Shown here in pieces: positions 1-6,468 of a stretch of DNA of 32,267 nucleotides. This DNA comes from an uncultured Pelagibacteraceae bacterium (GTDB taxonomy: Bacteria > Pseudomonadota > Alphaproteobacteria > Pelagibacterales > Pelagibacteraceae). Position 1 is the first letter of the stretch, and the number at the start of each line of letters is the position of its first letter. The translations under genes and the position numbers were made by a program. The notes beneath the pieces were generated by a model. It was given only the letters and a program-made list of their open reading frames with translations. It did no database searches and was not told where the DNA came from. The DNA lies in assembly GCA_902618485.1 (NCBI GenBank), contig CACNAR010000003.1:1-32267 (forward strand), read 5' to 3'.

Positions 1-81
1 TACCTAGACATTTGAATTATAATGTTTTAAATTTTAACACTCATTTCTCTAATTTTTATGAGGTATTGATGATTAATTTTT

Positions 82-2190
82 GTGAAAAATATTTATAAAA
101 TTCATTACATTGTATTTTTTTTAGCTTTATTTTTTTCTAAAGCTATAGCAGAGCCAACCTTTGTGCAAAGCAAATCAATCGAGGCATCCACTTATTTTGG
201 ATTAACGTTCAATAATGATGGAACAAAAATGTATACTTTAAGAAGTGAATTAAAAGTCGATGCAGTTATCGAACATACATTAACTACCGCATATGATATT
301 TCAACGGCAACCGTAAATAATACTAAAGTAGTACATGTAAGTGGAGGTAACGACTCTCATGTACCAACACAAGTAGTGTTCAATAACGATGGAACAAAAA
401 TGTTTATTGTTAACCATGCTGGTAGAAAGACAGTAGATTACTGGTCACTAACCACTGCATTTGATGTTTCAACTGCTACATTTGATGGCGAATATAGTCT
501 CATTGGTAAAGAACAAAGAGCTAATTCAATTGCATTTAATAATGATGGTACCAGAATGTTTATTGCTGGTGTAGGAAATAATTCACAAGTGCGTGTTCAT
601 GAATTTTCACTAGATACAGCATTTGATCTTAGCTCCACAGTTACTCATCTTAATACTGAAGACCTAATTTCTTTTCAAAGTCACATAGATGGAGTTACTT
701 TTAATTACGATGGTACTAAAATGTATACCATTACAACAATGAGTGAAGCACAAGATTTGATGAATCAGTTTAAATTAACTACACCTTATGATGTTTCTAC
801 TTTATCACTTGAAGGCACTTATACTGTAAGTTCTGTTAGTGGAGATTCAAGAGAAGTTGTGTTTAGCAATGATGGAAGTAAAATGTTTATCATTGATGAT
901 GATAATGATAAAGTTCATGAATTTAACCTAAGTTGTGATTGGAGCGTAATTGATGGTGCTTGTGATGATCCAATAACTACCTCTAATGAAGGTAAAGATA
1001 TTTTAAGCTCAATCGAGTCTCAAACTGCAACAGCAAAACAAATTGCTATTCAAGCAAGTACACCAGTTCTTAACCGAATGTATTGGTTAAGAAGACATAG
1101 AACCAATGATCAATTAAGTAACCAAAATATTAGATTAAACTTTTCTAATTCAATGGTTGCATCGCTTTCTAACATTATTTCCATATCAAATAAAACAAAT
1201 GAAGTTCTAGACAAATTATCAGATGATTGGTCATTTTGGAGTGAGGGTAGTGTAAGTATTGGTAGAACTGGAGATACATCAACTTCATCATCTAAAAAAA
1301 TTAATACCAAAGGTATTACACTTGGCATGGATAAAAAGATAAGCAAAAATAGATTATATGGTTATGCTCTTAGATTTGGTAATGATGATGTTGATGTCGG
1401 TACATCTGGGACTAATTTAGATACAGAGTCTTTTAGTTTATCTGTTTATGGAACTTTTCCTCATGATGATGAAAAATTTACTGAAGGTATCGTTGGAGTG
1501 AGCACATTGAAAACTGATCATATTAGAAAAGGGGGAGGTAGTACTAGAACAGGAGAAAGGGATGGTGCACAAATATTTGGTTCACTTAACTACTTAACAA
1601 CATATAAAAAAGAAGATTTTAATATTACTCCTAATTTAAGAATTGATTTAAGCTATACAGAATTATCAGAATATAGAGAAAATGGTCCTGCAGCCTTAGT
1701 TTACAAAGCTCAAACAATTGAAACTGGAATGATATCTGCTGGTTTTACCATAAGTGATATTTTAGATTATAATTCTTTCACGTTTAAACCAAATGGTGGA
1801 TTAGAACTTGGAGTAGATTTTAGTCCTTCTTCAGATGCTACTTATCGTTATCTATCGGAAACTACAGAATATACAAAATCAATTGATCAAGATTCTAAAA
1901 ATTTAAGAGCAAATATTGGATTTGATTTAGTAACTGATAATGGTTTTTCCATAATGACTATTTATGAGAGAAATCAAAGTGACAATGCTCATAGCGATAC
2001 TTTATATTTAGGATTTAGTTTTATACCAACAGACGATATTGAATATGCTATGACTTTAGATAATGACAAAGCATCTTTAAGTTATAAGAGAGATTTAAAT
2101 GGTTTTGATATCAGAATGAGTTCGAATTATAGCTTGATGAATCAAATACCTGAATATGGTGCAACCCTAGAAATTGTAAATACATTTTAG
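82..2190 (+). CDS. Autotransporter-like outer membrane protein with repeat (propeller-like) passenger
   Basis: Seen: residues 1-23 form a signal peptide (basic start, hydrophobic core, AIA before Glu24). Residues about 30-285 contain five copies of a motif like FNNDGTKMY (residues 43, 100, 152, 207, 261), spaced 52-57 residues apart, resembling blades of a beta-propeller. A Ser/Asn-rich linker follows. From about residue 380 (WSFWSEGSVSIGRTG) to the end there are alternating amphipathic strands, closing with a terminal Phe, as in autotransporter beta-barrels. Family knowledge: such proteins carry a passenger through or onto the outer membrane. Inference: a surface-exposed or released binding protein; the ligand is unknown. 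The 702-residue start is GTG at 82, because an in-frame TGA at 70-72 limits the options upstream. A better-placed Shine-Dalgarno (GAGG, 60-63) serves an ATG at 69 in another frame, so the start is uncertain. It stands alone, 140 bases before tRNA-Leu. Confidence 0.75.
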   Translation: MKNIYKIHYIVFFLALFFSKAIAEPTFVQSKSIEASTYFGLTFNNDGTKMYTLRSELKVDAVIEHTLTTAYDISTATVNNTKVVHVSGGNDSHVPTQVVFNNDGTKMFIVNHAGRKTVDYWSLTTAFDVSTATFDGEYSLIGKEQRANSIAFNNDGTRMFIAGVGNNSQVRVHEFSLDTAFDLSSTVTHLNTEDLISFQSHIDGVTFNYDGTKMYTITTMSEAQDLMNQFKLTTPYDVSTLSLEGTYTVSSVSGDSREVVFSNDGSKMFIIDDDNDKVHEFNLSCDWSVIDGACDDPITTSNEGKDILSSIESQTATAKQIAIQASTPVLNRMYWLRRHRTNDQLSNQNIRLNFSNSMVASLSNIISISNKTNEVLDKLSDDWSFWSEGSVSIGRTGDTSTSSSKKINTKGITLGMDKKISKNRLYGYALRFGNDDVDVGTSGTNLDTESFSLSVYGTFPHDDEKFTEGIVGVSTLKTDHIRKGGGSTRTGERDGAQIFGSLNYLTTYKKEDFNITPNLRIDLSYTELSEYRENGPAALVYKAQTIETGMISAGFTISDILDYNSFTFKPNGGLELGVDFSPSSDATYRYLSETTEYTKSIDQDSKNLRANIGFDLVTDNGFSIMTIYERNQSDNAHSDTLYLGFSFIPTDDIEYAMTLDNDKASLSYKRDLNGFDIRMSSNYSLMNQIPEYGATLEIVNTF
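208..888 (+). repeat. Five FNNDGTKM(Y/F) propeller-motif repeats within the autotransporter gene
   Basis: The nine-codon motif lies at 208-234, 379-405, 535-561, 700-726 and 862-888. The first two copies are almost identical at the DNA level (they share the stretch GATGGAACAAAAATGT), while later copies have diverged (FNYDG, FSNDG). Spacing of about 156-171 bases fits one propeller blade each. Five complete motifs plus N- and C-terminal strands would allow a five- to seven-bladed propeller; the blade number is inference. Confidence 0.7.
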
Positions 2191-2270
2191 TAAATTTAAA
2201 CAAAACTCTGTAGAATAATATAAGATAACTAGAACTAGACTAGAACCTGGGGAGATAAAATAAAAAAAAT

Positions 2271-2298
2271 TTACTTATTCATCTTGTTCAATTATAAA
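2271..2298 (+). promoter_or_regulatory. Possible sigma70-type promoter for tRNA-Leu/nadK
   Basis: A TTACTT box (2271-2276) lies 16 bases before TATAAA (2293-2298). This would start transcription near 2305, about 25 bases upstream of the tRNA. An alternative TTGTTC (2284-2289) with CATAAA (2305-2310) has a 15-base spacer. AT-richness makes either match weak evidence; position upstream of a stable RNA gene is the main support. Confidence 0.3.
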
Positions 2299-2330
2299 TA
2301 TTGGCATAAACACTCATGAAATTCATTAAT

Positions 2331-2416
2331 GCCCTCGTGGTGAAATTGGTAGACACAAAGGACTTAAAATCCTTGCCGCTTGCGGAGTGCCAGTTCGAGT
2401 CTGGCCGAGGGCACCA
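2331..2416 (+). tRNA. tRNA-Leu (anticodon TAA)
   Basis: The acceptor stem pairs 2331-2337 (GCCCTCG) with 2406-2412 (CGAGGGC), followed by A73 and an encoded CCA at 2414-2416. The anticodon arm AAGGA-CTTAAAA-TCCTT gives TAA. The extended variable arm (GCCGCTTGCGGAGT region) marks a class II tRNA, and the T-arm reads GTTCGAGTC. It reads UUA leucine codons, which are abundant in this AT-rich genome. Its CCA end is only two bases from the nadK start codon, so the two are almost certainly one primary transcript. Confidence 0.95.
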
Positions 2417-2418
2417 CA

Positions 2419-3189
2419 ATGAATAAAATCAAGATTATTTCAGATAAAAATCGTAACTCTACAAGAATTAAAAAGTTTCTTTCAAAAATTGCACAAAATA
2501 GCAAATTAAGAGAATTTAATATCTCAATAGTTATAGGTGGAGATGGATTTATGCTACAAACTTTAAAAAAAAACCAAAATTCCAAAAAAATTTTTTACGG
2601 CATTAATTCAGGAAATTATGGTTTCTTAATGAATAAGTTTTCATCAAAAAATATCATAAATAATTTGTCAAAAGCAAAAATGATTTCTATTTCACCTTTA
2701 GAAATGACAGTCACTAATAGTAATAATTCGAAAAAAAAACATATTGCTATAAATGAAGTTTCAATTTTAAGACAAAGTAGACAGGCAGCATCCTTATCAA
2801 TATCTCAGGGTTCTAAATCAATAATCAAAAAATTAGTTTCCGATGGAGTGTTAGTATCAACGCCAGCGGGTAGTACAGCTTATAATCTTTCAGTTCATGG
2901 ACCAATTTTAAATTTGAACTCAAAAAAGCTATCTATTTCTCCTATTAGTCCTTTTAGACCCAGAAGATGGAAAGGGAAAATTGTAAATGATAACTCAAAA
3001 ATTATCATAAAAAATCTTAATTCAAAAAAAAGACCCATAAGTGCAGTCGCTGATAATATAGAAGTTAGAAATGCTAAGAGCATAACAATAAAAACTAATA
3101 AAAAAATCAAATTTAATCTTTTATATGATCAAAATAATAGCCTTCAAAAAAAAATTAAAATTGAACAATTAAGAAGAGAAACAAATTAG
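2419..3189 (+). CDS. nadK: NAD kinase
   Basis: Phosphorylates NAD+ with ATP to NADP+ in the cytosol. Seen: GGDG at residues 40-43 (the catalytic/nucleotide loop of the family), GINSGNYGFL at 61-70 (usual form GxNxGxLGFL), NE at 122-123, and DGVLVSTPAGSTAY at 152-165 followed by GP, the NAD-binding block. Its 256 residues are slightly short but complete for the bacterial family. I chose the ATG at 2419. A longer frame opens at TTG 2380, but that codon lies inside tRNA-Leu. The ATG begins two bases after the tRNA CCA, so the only Shine-Dalgarno-like bases (GAGG, 2407-2410) are in the tRNA acceptor stem. The protein is Lys/Asn-rich with long A-runs, like the next gene. Confidence 0.92.
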   Translation: MNKIKIISDKNRNSTRIKKFLSKIAQNSKLREFNISIVIGGDGFMLQTLKKNQNSKKIFYGINSGNYGFLMNKFSSKNIINNLSKAKMISISPLEMTVTNSNNSKKKHIAINEVSILRQSRQAASLSISQGSKSIIKKLVSDGVLVSTPAGSTAYNLSVHGPILNLNSKKLSISPISPFRPRRWKGKIVNDNSKIIIKNLNSKKRPISAVADNIEVRNAKSITIKTNKKIKFNLLYDQNNSLQKKIKIEQLRRETN

Positions 3190-3234
3190 ATTCTATAAAA
3201 GAAAGATGTCTTTACAAAAATTTATGGCTTAATC

Positions 3235-4185
3235 ATGAAATGTTTAATTGTTGGAGGTTCTGGTCAATTTGGTATTTGTTTAAGTCAAATCTTATTAAAA
3301 AAAAATTACGATATTCAAATAACCACTAGATCAGTATCTAAGACTAAGAAAAAACTAAGAGATTTAAAAATAAATAAAATCAAAGTAATAAATCTTAATA
3401 TTCTCAATAAAAAAAAAATTTTAAAAATTTTAAAAAAAGAATATGACTATATTTTTTACTTTGCTGGCCAAAGTTCACCTAGTGTGTCTTTTAAAAGAAA
3501 AAAAAAAACCTTTGAAAGTAATTATTTAGGATGTAAAAATTTTCTAGAAGGGTTGAAAAAACTAAATTTGAAATCAAAGTTTTTTAACGCAAGTTCATCT
3601 GAAATATTTTCTGATACCAAAAAAAAGATAACAATTAATAGCAAAAAAAAACCAATCAGTCCCTATGGAATGGCTAAATTACTATCTTTTAATATTACAA
3701 AAAAATTTAGAAATATTGATAATTTAAACGCTTATAATTTTGTATTTTTTAATTCAGAATCTATTTTTAGAGAAAAAAATTATTTGATTACAAAAATATG
3801 CTTAGCAGCAATTAAGGCAAAAAATCTTGATAAAAAAACTGATTTTGGAAAATTGGACATAATAAGGGAGTGGAATTGGTGTAAGGAACAATGTCACCTT
3901 ATCACAAAATGTTTAACCAAAAAACCAAATGATTTTATCTTGTCCAATGGCAAAGAATATTCTGGTTATCAAATGTTAAATTATGCTTTTAAATATTTTA
4001 AGTTGGATTTTAGAAATTTTGTTAAAATTAAAGAAAAATATTATAGAAAAAAGGATTTTAAGTTTAAAAAAACTAATTTTAAAAAGAATATTAAAAATAT
4101 AGATCCTAATTGGAAGCCAAAAATTTTTGGGAAAAAAATTATTTACAAATTAATAAATTATTACGTAAAAAATAATATTTACTAA
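3235..4185 (+). CDS. NAD(P)-dependent nucleotide-sugar dehydratase/epimerase, GDP-mannose 4,6-dehydratase-like
   Basis: Extended short-chain dehydrogenase of 316 residues. Seen: a Rossmann dinucleotide loop GGSGQFG (residues 7-13), the SSSE motif (120-123) and YGMAK (144-148, the YxxxK pair). These align with the Thr/Glu/Tyr/Lys catalytic set of GDP-mannose 4,6-dehydratase, here as Ser121, Glu123, Tyr144 and Lys148. Further GMD-like blocks are FAGQSSPSVSF (76-86), FNSES and REWNWCKE. Family knowledge: GMD makes GDP-4-keto-6-deoxymannose, a precursor of fucose, rhamnose or perosamine on surface polysaccharides. The protein is about 30 residues shorter than typical GMD, so its substrate may differ. 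No other sugar gene is adjacent. It lies 45 bases after nadK and probably shares its transcript. Confidence 0.72.
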   Translation: MKCLIVGGSGQFGICLSQILLKKNYDIQITTRSVSKTKKKLRDLKINKIKVINLNILNKKKILKILKKEYDYIFYFAGQSSPSVSFKRKKKTFESNYLGCKNFLEGLKKLNLKSKFFNASSSEIFSDTKKKITINSKKKPISPYGMAKLLSFNITKKFRNIDNLNAYNFVFFNSESIFREKNYLITKICLAAIKAKNLDKKTDFGKLDIIREWNWCKEQCHLITKCLTKKPNDFILSNGKEYSGYQMLNYAFKYFKLDFRNFVKIKEKYYRKKDFKFKKTNFKKNIKNIDPNWKPKIFGKKIIYKLINYYVKNNIY

Positions 4186-4198
4186 TTTATTATTTTTA

Positions 4199-4252
4199 TG
4201 GTGCCCCCGCACGGATTCGAACCGCGGACCTATTGATTACAAATCAATTGCT
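4199..4252 (-). pseudogene. Truncated tRNA-Thr remnant (3' part only; att-like repeat copy)
   Basis: It matches the intact tRNA-Thr base for base from CCA (TGG at 4199-4201 on the plus strand) through the T-arm and anticodon arm (TTGATTACAAATCAA), then diverges abruptly at 4253. The D-arm and the 5' acceptor strand are absent, so no tRNA can fold. The sharp breakpoints at 4198/4199 and 4252/4253 and perfect identity argue for a recent or conserved site-specific duplication rather than slow decay of a second tRNA gene. Confidence 0.9.
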
Positions 4253-4304
4253 AAAGTTTAATTAAACATTTGTTTATAACATTAATTCTAAAATATTTTA
4301 AACT

Positions 4305-4326
4305 TGGCAACAATCTGACAACAGTG
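4305..4326 (+). repeat. Left arm: two tandem 11-bp repeats (TGRCAACARTS-like)
   Basis: The units are TGGCAACAATC (4305-4315) and TGACAACAGTG (4316-4326). They match, in the same orientation, the three units on the right side of the element. They begin 52 bp inside the left core repeat and end 13 bp before the protease start codon, so they also overlap the region where its promoter should be. Inferred role: integrase arm-binding sites and possibly an operator for the cargo gene. Confidence 0.6.
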
Positions 4327-4339
4327 GTAATGTTTTAAT

Positions 4340-5461
4340 ATGAAAAAGTACGTTGGTTTAATATTTTTACTTTTAATTTTAAATTCTTGTGGAACCCCTG
4401 GAGCATATTTTCAATCAAACATTCCAAGAGAAAAAGCATCTGCGGAAAGTACCGATGGCGGTTTTGGGGCCTCTTGGGGAAGACCAACGATCGAGATTGC
4501 AGTCTTTGAGGCATTAATGAGATGTCAAAACTATAATCCAACTGGAAATTGTCAAATCAAATATATAAATGACAGAACCATTTCTCCGAATGAAGCATAT
4601 GAATGGAAAAATAAGTTTCAAAAAGATTTAGGCAAATACAAACAAGTTAGCAAACCTGTTTTCGATCCTTCAATAAATCAAACCATGGATGCTATTGTTC
4701 TTGAGGAGAGAAAAGTAGTTGCAAAAAAGAAAAAACCCAAAAAACAAAAACCTAAAGCAAAAAATTCTCAAACAGCTGATAAGAATACTTTAGTTCCAGC
4801 TTCATCAGGTACAGGTTTTTTTGTTAGTAATAATGGCCATATAATAACCAACGATCATGTGATTGTTGGTTGTAGAAATGTTACAATAACTCAACAAGGA
4901 AAGTATGTTGAAGTTGATGTAATTGCTTATGATGAAAGAAATGATTTAGCTATTTTAAAATCAGATATAAGACCTAAAAAATTTTATAGAATTTCAAAAG
5001 AGGATCCAAAATTAATGGATGATGTTGTTATAGCCGGTTATCCTTTAGGTAATAAAGTTAGCACTGGTATTAAAACTACCAAAGGGAGTGTGACATCACT
5101 TTCTGGTATGGGAAATAATTTTTCAGAATTTCAAACTGATGCAGCTCTCAACAAAGGTAATAGCGGAGGACCAATTATCGATAAAGGTGGAAATGTAATT
5201 GGCGTTGCAGTTGCAAAAATTGAAAAAGAGGGAATTGAAGGTTTTAATTTTGGAATAAAATCGTCAGTGTTAAAATCATTTACAAATTCAAATAATTTGA
5301 AATTAATAACAGCATCAAGATCAAGAATATCACAAAATCAATTAACTAGTTTAGTGACAGATGGAACTGTATATATAGATTGTTGGTTAACTATTTCAGA
5401 TATTGAGAAAATTATGAAACAATCTTCAGAGAAAGCTTTTTACTCAGAATATCAAAATTAA
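4340..5461 (+). CDS. Trypsin-like serine protease lipoprotein (element cargo)
   Basis: Seen: residues 1-16 form a lipoprotein signal ending in a lipobox (LNSC, Cys17), so export and lipid anchoring in the envelope are predicted. A Cys/Trp-containing segment (about 35-90) follows. A very Lys-rich linker (125-141) leads to a chymotrypsin-fold S1C-type protease domain from about 150 to 315. The catalytic set is His173 (TNDHV), Asp202 (RNDLAIL) and Ser275 (NKGNSGGP). There is no PDZ domain, unlike DegP/HtrA. The C-terminal 55 residues match nothing I recognise. No Shine-Dalgarno is visible before ATG 4340. This is the only gene between the two tRNA-Thr repeat copies, so it is the presumed cargo. 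It has fewer poly-A runs than nadK and the dehydratase gene. The fold is clear; the substrate is unknown. Confidence 0.85.
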   Translation: MKKYVGLIFLLLILNSCGTPGAYFQSNIPREKASAESTDGGFGASWGRPTIEIAVFEALMRCQNYNPTGNCQIKYINDRTISPNEAYEWKNKFQKDLGKYKQVSKPVFDPSINQTMDAIVLEERKVVAKKKKPKKQKPKAKNSQTADKNTLVPASSGTGFFVSNNGHIITNDHVIVGCRNVTITQQGKYVEVDVIAYDERNDLAILKSDIRPKKFYRISKEDPKLMDDVVIAGYPLGNKVSTGIKTTKGSVTSLSGMGNNFSEFQTDAALNKGNSGGPIIDKGGNVIGVAVAKIEKEGIEGFNFGIKSSVLKSFTNSNNLKLITASRSRISQNQLTSLVTDGTVYIDCWLTISDIEKIMKQSSEKAFYSEYQN

Positions 5462-5475
5462 AAGACCACTTGATT

Positions 5476-5508
5476 TGACAACAATCTGACGACAATCTGA
5501 CAACAATT
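5476..5508 (+). repeat. Right arm: three tandem 11-bp repeats
   Basis: The units TGACAACAATC (5476-5486), TGACGACAATC (5487-5497) and TGACAACAATT (5498-5508) are in direct tandem, one helical turn apart, so a protein bound to each would face the same side. They lie 54 bp inside the right core repeat and 14 bp after the protease stop codon. The same family occurs twice at the left end. Inferred role: integrase arm sites. Confidence 0.65.
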
Positions 5509-5516
5509 ATTGTTGT
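5500..5516. repeat. Perfect 17-bp inverted repeat at the end of the right arm
   Basis: ACAACAAT (5500-5507), a central T, and ATTGTTGT (5509-5516) are exact reverse complements. The palindrome overlaps the third 11-bp repeat. It could bind a dimeric protein such as an excisionase or repressor, or form a small hairpin in RNA. It is too AT-rich and lacks the U-tract layout of a confident terminator. Confidence 0.5.
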
Positions 5517-5562
5517 AAGAATAGTTTTTGCATAAATAATTTAAATGAAAAAGTAAGTGAAG

Positions 5563-5638
5563 TGGTGCCCCCGCACGGATTCGAACCGCGGACCTATTGA
5601 TTACAAATCAATTGCTCTACCAGCTGAGCTACAAGGGC
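5563..5638 (-). tRNA. tRNA-Thr (anticodon TGT)
   Basis: Read on the minus strand, the acceptor GCCCTTG (5638-5632) pairs with CGGGGGC (5573-5567) using two G-U pairs. A73 and an encoded CCA follow at 5565-5563. The D-arm AGCTCAGCTGGTAGAGC and the anticodon loop TTTGTAA (TGT) are intact, and the T-arm is GCGGTTCGAATCCGT. It lies 33 bases downstream of rlmB on the same strand and is probably co-transcribed with it. Its 3' 54 bases are duplicated at 4199-4252. If the element model is right, the 5' part is ancestral and the 3' part is supplied by the element. Confidence 0.95.
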
Positions 5639-5671
5639 ATGCGCAATAGTTATTAATAATTCTTAAATTAA

Positions 5672-6415
5672 TCAACTCTTTTTTTTTAGATAACTTAAAT
5701 GATGAAATACAATAGCGCCACTATTGGAGATATTCAGGCTTTCTACTTTGTTATCAATATTTATTTTTACTAAAAAATCAGCATATTTAGATGTGTGTTT
5801 ATGCATACCAAAGCCCTCAGAGCCAAATAAAAGTATATTATTTCCTTTCCAATCTATATTTGTAAAATCTTTACTACCTTTACTATCAAAGCCGTAAACC
5901 CAAAAATTTTTATTTTTAAGATTTTTTAAAGTAGAATTAATATTTGATACTTCAAAAATATTCACATACTCAATTGCACCACTTGAGGCCTTGTACATTA
6001 GTTTACTTTCTCTTGGAAAATGTCTTTCTTTAATAATAATTCCATCAATTTTGAAAGCAGAAGCACTTCTAATTAAAGCTCCAATATTTCTAGGATCTGT
6101 AACCCCATCTAAACAGACTAAAGTGATATTATTCTTTCTTTTAATAAATTCCTTAAGAATTGGTTTGTTCAAGTGTTCTATCTCAGCAACACATCCCTGA
6201 TGTAACAAATTTTCTTTAGTGCTATATTTGTCTAATTCTTTCTTGGTTTTAAAATAAACTTTTACCTCTCGTAAAAGGTTTTTATTTGGGCTTTTTCTAT
6301 GTATATTTTTTTTACTTTCTTCAGTTAAAAATACTTTTAAGACTTTTCTCTTTGGGTTTTTAAGAGCTTCTAAAACTGCGTGTTGACCAACTATAAAAAA
6401 GGATGATTTATTCAT
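5672..6415 (-). CDS. rlmB: 23S rRNA (guanosine-2'-O-)-methyltransferase RlmB, SpoU/TrmH family
   Basis: Transfers a methyl group from S-adenosylmethionine to the 2'-OH of a guanosine in 23S rRNA domain V (family knowledge: G2251 in E. coli). Seen in the 247 residues: an N-terminal substrate-binding domain (1 to about 80, FIVGQHAVLEAL), then the knotted SPOUT domain. Its motif 1 is DPRNIGALIRSA (107-118, with Asn110 and Arg116), motif 2 LLFGSEGFGM (195-204), and motif 3 ESLNISNSGAI (225-235). The start is ATG 6415. The gene is divergent from the tRNA-Tyr/tuf transcript. RlmB and the related TrmH share this fold; the extra N-terminal domain favours RlmB. Confidence 0.9.
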   Translation of the reverse strand: MNKSSFFIVGQHAVLEALKNPKRKVLKVFLTEESKKNIHRKSPNKNLLREVKVYFKTKKELDKYSTKENLLHQGCVAEIEHLNKPILKEFIKRKNNITLVCLDGVTDPRNIGALIRSASAFKIDGIIIKERHFPRESKLMYKASSGAIEYVNIFEVSNINSTLKNLKNKNFWVYGFDSKGSKDFTNIDWKGNNILLFGSEGFGMHKHTSKYADFLVKINIDNKVESLNISNSGAIVFHHLSYLKKKS

Positions 6416-6468
6416 AAATTATTCATATTTTACACGTTTTTTTTCATATTTTCTCATTAAATCACGTG

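Larger units (their letters stand above)
4199..5616. mobile_element. Putative minimal tRNA-Thr-integrated element (att-flanked, single cargo gene, no integrase)
   Basis: Seen: an exact 54-bp direct repeat at 4199-4252 and 5563-5616, offset 1364 bp. It covers the 3' part of tRNA-Thr from the last bases of the D-stem through the anticodon arm and T-arm to the encoded CCA. The right copy belongs to an intact tRNA; the left copy is a remnant. Just inside each copy (52 and 54 bp away) lie tandem 11-bp repeats related to TGACAACAATC. Established: tyrosine integrases commonly recombine in tRNA anticodon or T-arm sequence and duplicate the 3' end, and their arm sites are short repeats flanking the core. 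Inference: this is an integrated element of about 1.36 kb carrying one protease gene and moved in trans. Alternatives are a decayed island or a duplication of another origin. Confidence 0.65.

Noticed and set aside
5..23. Promoter TAGACA / TATAAT for the first gene
   Set aside because: The boxes are only seven bases apart, too close for sigma70. The TATAAT may be a real -10 whose -35 lies outside the window, but that cannot be seen.
2228..2245. Small CTAGAA/CTAGAC tandem repeat after the autotransporter gene
   Set aside because: Three imperfect short units in AT-rich spacer with no second site; likely chance.
2380..2418. Upstream TTG extension of nadK
   Set aside because: It lies entirely inside tRNA-Leu; the NAD kinase family starts near the ATG at 2419.
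2364..2585. Minus-strand ORF of 73 codons
   Set aside because: It reads antisense through tRNA-Leu and the start of nadK; the SARLELALRKRQGF end is a tRNA-antisense artefact.
4199..4252. A second functional tRNA-Thr
   Set aside because: The D-arm and the 5' acceptor strand are missing, so only a 3' fragment remains.
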